The notes under the pieces: generated by a model
Told to the model about the DNA's origin: nothing
Database searches by the model: none
The model's input: the letters and a program-made list of their open reading frames with translations, nothing else
Shown here: positions 5,201 to 6,087 of the stretch, piece by piece
Position numbering within the stretch: position 1 is the stretch's first letter
How the letters are laid out: each line of letters begins with the position of its first letter
Assembly: GCA_013287095.1 (NCBI GenBank)
Contig: JABDEJ010000107.1
Span: 1 to 6,087, forward strand
Direction of reading: 5' to 3'
DNA from: Bacteroidota bacterium
Lineage (GTDB): Bacteria; Bacteroidota; Bacteroidia; CAILMK01
Length of the DNA stretch: 6,087 nucleotides
Translations under genes and position numbers: made by a program

Positions 5201-6087
5201 GTTAACCCCTTGCCTATAGCAAATCCCGGCAAGGGCAGTTACCAGATATGTACGGGAACCCGTATTAAAATCGGGGCAAATGCCAGTCCCGGCCTCTCAT
5301 ATTCATGGGCTTCCGTTCCGGCTGGTTTTACTTCAACCCTGGCAGACCCAACCGTGGACCCGGGCACCAATACCATCTACTATCTTACCGTAAAAGATTC
5401 GGCCACAGGGTGTACCAATAAAAATTCGGCTTCGATTTCAGTAGGCATCCTCAAAGCCCCGGTTGCTTATGTTGGGTCCAACCAGACGATCTGTTCAGGT
5501 GGCCCGGACCCAATTGGAGGCGGCCCCATTACGGGCAACATATATTCCTGGGTTTCAAACCCTGCGGGATTCACATCAACTTTATCTGACCCGGTCATTA
5601 ACCCAACCCAGACCACATCTTATTTGCTTACCGTTACCAATCAGAATGGCTGCATCAATTTTGATTCCGTGATTATAACAGTATTGCCAAGGCCAAAACC
5701 CATTGCAGGCATTGAAGCAAATATATGCTCAAAAACCATCATACAATTAGGTGCCCCACCGATATCAGGGTACCGTTATTCATGGTCGTCTAATCCAACA
5801 GGTTTCAGTTCCACCTTAAGCAATCCGACCGATAGTCCGGGTTTAACAACGGTGTACAAGCTCAAAGAAACAAACAATTTTGGCTGTGCTGATTCTGACA
5901 GCGTGAAAATAACGGTATTCCCAAGCCCAAATGTTCAGTTTGAAACAAAAAGTATTAATGGCTTTGAATTCCAATTCACGGCCAAAAGCCCAAACTATCC
6001 ATCCTGGCAATATCATTGGTTTTTTGGTGATTCGTCTTCGGCAAACTCAGACACCGTATCGGGTTACAATGTTACTCACGAATATGC
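2177..6087 (+). CDS. large secreted SBBP / Ig-like / PKD repeat protein (3' end cut by window)
   Basis: One open frame of 1303 codons runs from ATG 2177 off the right edge; a second ATG follows at 2180, and the nearest upstream in-frame stop is TAG at 2120. There is no Shine-Dalgarno sequence. Order of parts: signal peptide 1-28 (hydrophobic VLFILGYILSF, cut VYA|GS); DUF7948-like domain about 44-298 (opens WNFVENKGQ, closes IIDPTLVWGTYFGG); seven SBBP repeats 300-743; CARDB-like domain about 746-852; five Ig-like repeats 855-1248; start of a PKD domain from 1249 (WHWFFGD-type core). In Bacteroidota such proteins are exported, and commonly end in a CHU_C / gliding-motility-associated or type A T9SS sorting domain, expected beyond 6087. 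Likely role: cell-surface adhesin or matrix protein; no enzyme motif was seen. Oddities: two palindromic DNA elements are translated in frame at residues about 55-63 and 106-140. Exact function and ligand are unknown. Confidence 0.95.
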   Translation, partial: MMPNLNHKFTVLFILGYILSFAPGIVYAGSPNIQKKFIKSQDWNFVENKGQLINPPDPFEKGESASISGVKYYGRQGGVYVYCRPGMISFVFTKVEKEVNGQISEATGRMVSSAGVQNLGPLRRKLHQPAFDRHSLGNGGSKITTNRVDLALIGSNLSAQIIASDQQGYYENFYLGHTGKEGITNVHTYKTITYIDIYPHIDLILRAKENGMKYEFVVYPGGSVNNIKIQWNGLQNTHVTRNGEVFYAFALGNIHESVPISFQGKDRVESSFLKKHNRIGFHVGKYNKNETLIIDPTLVWGTYFGGSGEDYISAIAADASGNIYATGEINSIGLATSGAYQTNFYQSDAFLAKFSSSGARLWATYYGGNHGAQGVGVATDALGNIYLYGNTDSDTGIASSGAYQTSGSNFSVFFAKFNSSGKRQWATYFGTNGISYGIATDGTGNVYIDGVTGSDSGLATKGAFQTSNNGGNDAYLAKFSGSGSCLWATYYGGRGTLFQVDDGALGIATDGRGNVYMTGYTMSPIGIASKGAYQTSLAGNINAFLAKFSSSGARLWATYYGGSIREEGNGVATDAAGNVYITGYASSSANVATAGAYQTQYAGDSDAFLAKFDSSGTRQWATYYGGNGEDFGDAVAADSSGNIYITGYTYSNTNIATAGAYQTYLSNKEDAFLAKFNSSGTRQWASYFGGTGFLGGNFSCVATDVNGNVYLSGSTTSSSGIATNGAFQTNYGGEIDGFLVKFHNPAYDAGISAIINPYGSTCGNMQTLKAQVHNYGIYGFDSVTINSSVNRKIQPVYHWKGKLAPDSSMTVTAGSLTLPIGTDTIKAWTTKPNGVTDSVPENDTSITIVNVHPLPVANTGPDETICADSGITVGSVAVNGDSYVWTSNPTGFSSTVSKPYVNPIKTTTYYLTETIDGTGCTKTDSVVITVNPRPVANAGPAETICRGDSIAIGDTSSKGYGYEWLSSPPGFSSKISDPKVSPPVTSTYTLIVTNQATGCSAFNSVKIAVNPLPIANPGKGSYQICTGTRIKIGANASPGLSYSWASVPAGFTSTLADPTVDPGTNTIYYLTVKDSATGCTNKNSASISVGILKAPVAYVGSNQTICSGGPDPIGGGPITGNIYSWVSNPAGFTSTLSDPVINPTQTTSYLLTVTNQNGCINFDSVIITVLPRPKPIAGIEANICSKTIIQLGAPPISGYRYSWSSNPTGFSSTLSNPTDSPGLTTVYKLKETNNFGCADSDSVKITVFPSPNVQFETKSINGFEFQFTAKSPNYPSWQYHWFFGDSSSANSDTVSGYNVTHEY
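2339..2363. repeat. short palindromic element translated in frame
   Basis: CCCCTTT (2347-2353) and AAAGGGG (2356-2362) form a perfect 7-bp stem with a two-base centre, and an extra CCCCC/GGGGG pair (2339-2343, 2359-2363) allows an alternative pairing. It encodes PPDPFEKGE (residues 55-63), just after the conserved ENKGQ. The style (C-run, TTT, AAA, G-run) resembles small intergenic palindromic repeats found in many bacterial genomes. Copies elsewhere in this genome cannot be checked here. Confidence 0.6.
2507..2552. repeat. long GC-rich hairpin inside the coding sequence
   Basis: The arms are 2507-2525 and 2534-2552 with core GCGCAGGGGT / ACCCCTGCGC (2514-2523, 2536-2545). Of 19 arm positions, 17 are Watson-Crick pairs, one is a T-G wobble (2524/2535) and one is A/C (2513/2546). 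Two more A-T pairs extend into the loop, leaving four loop bases. It encodes V111-L126 in the linker of the N-terminal domain. Such a stem is far beyond what coding constraint would produce by chance and suggests a palindromic repeat element. Confidence 0.8.
2571..2596. repeat. second, smaller nested hairpin
   Basis: ACCGCC (2571-2576) pairs with GGCGGT (2591-2596), and inside it GCC (2580-2582) pairs with GGC (2585-2587) across a TT loop. It follows the longer hairpin by 18 bases in the same GC-rich patch: about 61% GC over 2491-2600, counted by eye, against clearly AT-richer flanks. Together they look like one compound structured element about 110 bases long. Confidence 0.55.
3074..4402 (+). 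repeat. seven tandem SBBP repeats (beta-propeller)
   Basis: Repeats begin at W300, W362, W425, W487, W556, W620 and W684, each with W-[GA]-[TS]-Y-[FY]-G, then [AI]-A-x-D-x-x-G-N-[IV]-Y-x-x-G, then G-[IL]-A-[TS]-x-G-A-[YF]-Q-T, and ending D-A-[FY]-L-A-K-F-x-S-S-G. (The third has VFFAKF and the seventh GFLVKF in place of the AFLAKF ending.) Units are 62-64 residues except the fourth, which is 69 because of an insert after GGRGT. SBBP stands for seven-bladed beta propeller, and seven units here fit one complete ring. Nucleotide similarity between units is high, producing spurious long open frames on both strands. Confidence 0.92.
4412..4738 (+). other. CARDB-like Ig-fold spacer domain
   Basis: Residues about 746-853 read YDAGISAIINP at the start, then LKAQVHNYGIYGFDSVTI, a W near the middle, and IKAWTTKPNGVTDSVPENDTSITI at the end. 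The order 'A-x-V-x-N-x-G ... S-V-T-I ... N-G-x-x-D-x-x-x-x-N-D' is that of CARDB-like or related adhesion domains often placed between propellers and Ig arrays in Bacteroidota surface proteins. Family name is moderately sure; the Ig-like fold is more sure. Confidence 0.65.
4739..5920 (+). repeat. five tandem Ig-like (CHU_C-associated) repeats
   Basis: Units start near P855, P934, P1013, P1095 and P1175 (about 75-82 residues each). Each has P-[VI]-A, a cysteine near TIC, a central [YS]-x-W-x-S-x-P-x-G-F-[ST]-S-T-type strand, a P-x-x-[TN]-T-x-Y-x-L strand and a closing GC before S-V-x-I-x-V. The cysteine pairs are C866/C920, C945/C999, C1025/C1079, C1106/C1159 and C1184/C1237, i.e. 54, 54, 54, 53 and 53 residues apart, consistent with one disulfide per domain in an exported protein. 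Confidence 0.85.
5921..6087 (+). other. start of a PKD domain (cut by window)
   Basis: From residue 1249 the pattern changes: PSPNVQFETK, then FEFQFTAKSP, then YHWFFGDSSSANSD and VTHEY at the edge. W-x-F-G-D followed by a loop and a H-x-Y strand is the PKD signature. No TIC cysteine is present, so this is a different module from the preceding Ig-like repeats. Confidence 0.8.

Overview
The window looks like part of a Bacteroidota (Bacteroidetes) chromosome. The evidence is two large exported proteins built from parts typical of that phylum: a type IX secretion (T9SS) sorting domain, SBBP repeats with their usual N-terminal domain, and CHU_C-associated Ig-like/PKD modules. The starts lack Shine-Dalgarno sequences, and TTTG / TAnnTTTG-like promoter boxes sit in the gap between the genes. 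No RNA gene, insertion sequence or CRISPR array was seen. The genus cannot be told from this sequence.

Layout: two divergent protein genes, both cut by the window edges, fill nearly everything. Positions 1890 down to 1 (minus strand) encode at least 630 residues: a signal peptide, a cysteine- and tyrosine-rich body that reads like a right-handed parallel beta-helix, and a T9SS type A C-terminal sorting domain that lacks only its last few residues here. Positions 1891-2176 are the shared intergenic region, with a candidate promoter for each gene, a perfect 8-bp hairpin, and two pairs of hexamers each spaced 21 bp. Positions 2177-6087 (plus strand) encode at least 1303 residues: signal peptide, DUF7948-like domain, exactly seven SBBP repeats (probably one complete seven-bladed propeller), a CARDB-like domain, five Ig-like repeats with an almost metronomic cysteine pair, and the start of a PKD domain. 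Its C-terminus is beyond the window.

Both products are probably moved through Sec and then the T9SS to the cell surface or medium, where they would act as adhesive or structural proteins. A common promoter region suggests, but does not prove, related expression. No enzymatic active site was recognised in either.

The most unusual thing is inside the N-terminal domain of the plus-strand gene. Two palindromic DNA elements are read through in frame: a compact CCCCTTT/AAAGGGG element (2339-2363) and a GC-rich double hairpin (about 2491-2600, with a stem of 19 or more positions at 2507-2552). They resemble intergenic palindromic repeats that have become protein-coding, much as Rickettsia palindromic elements do. 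That is an inference which a genome-wide repeat search would settle.
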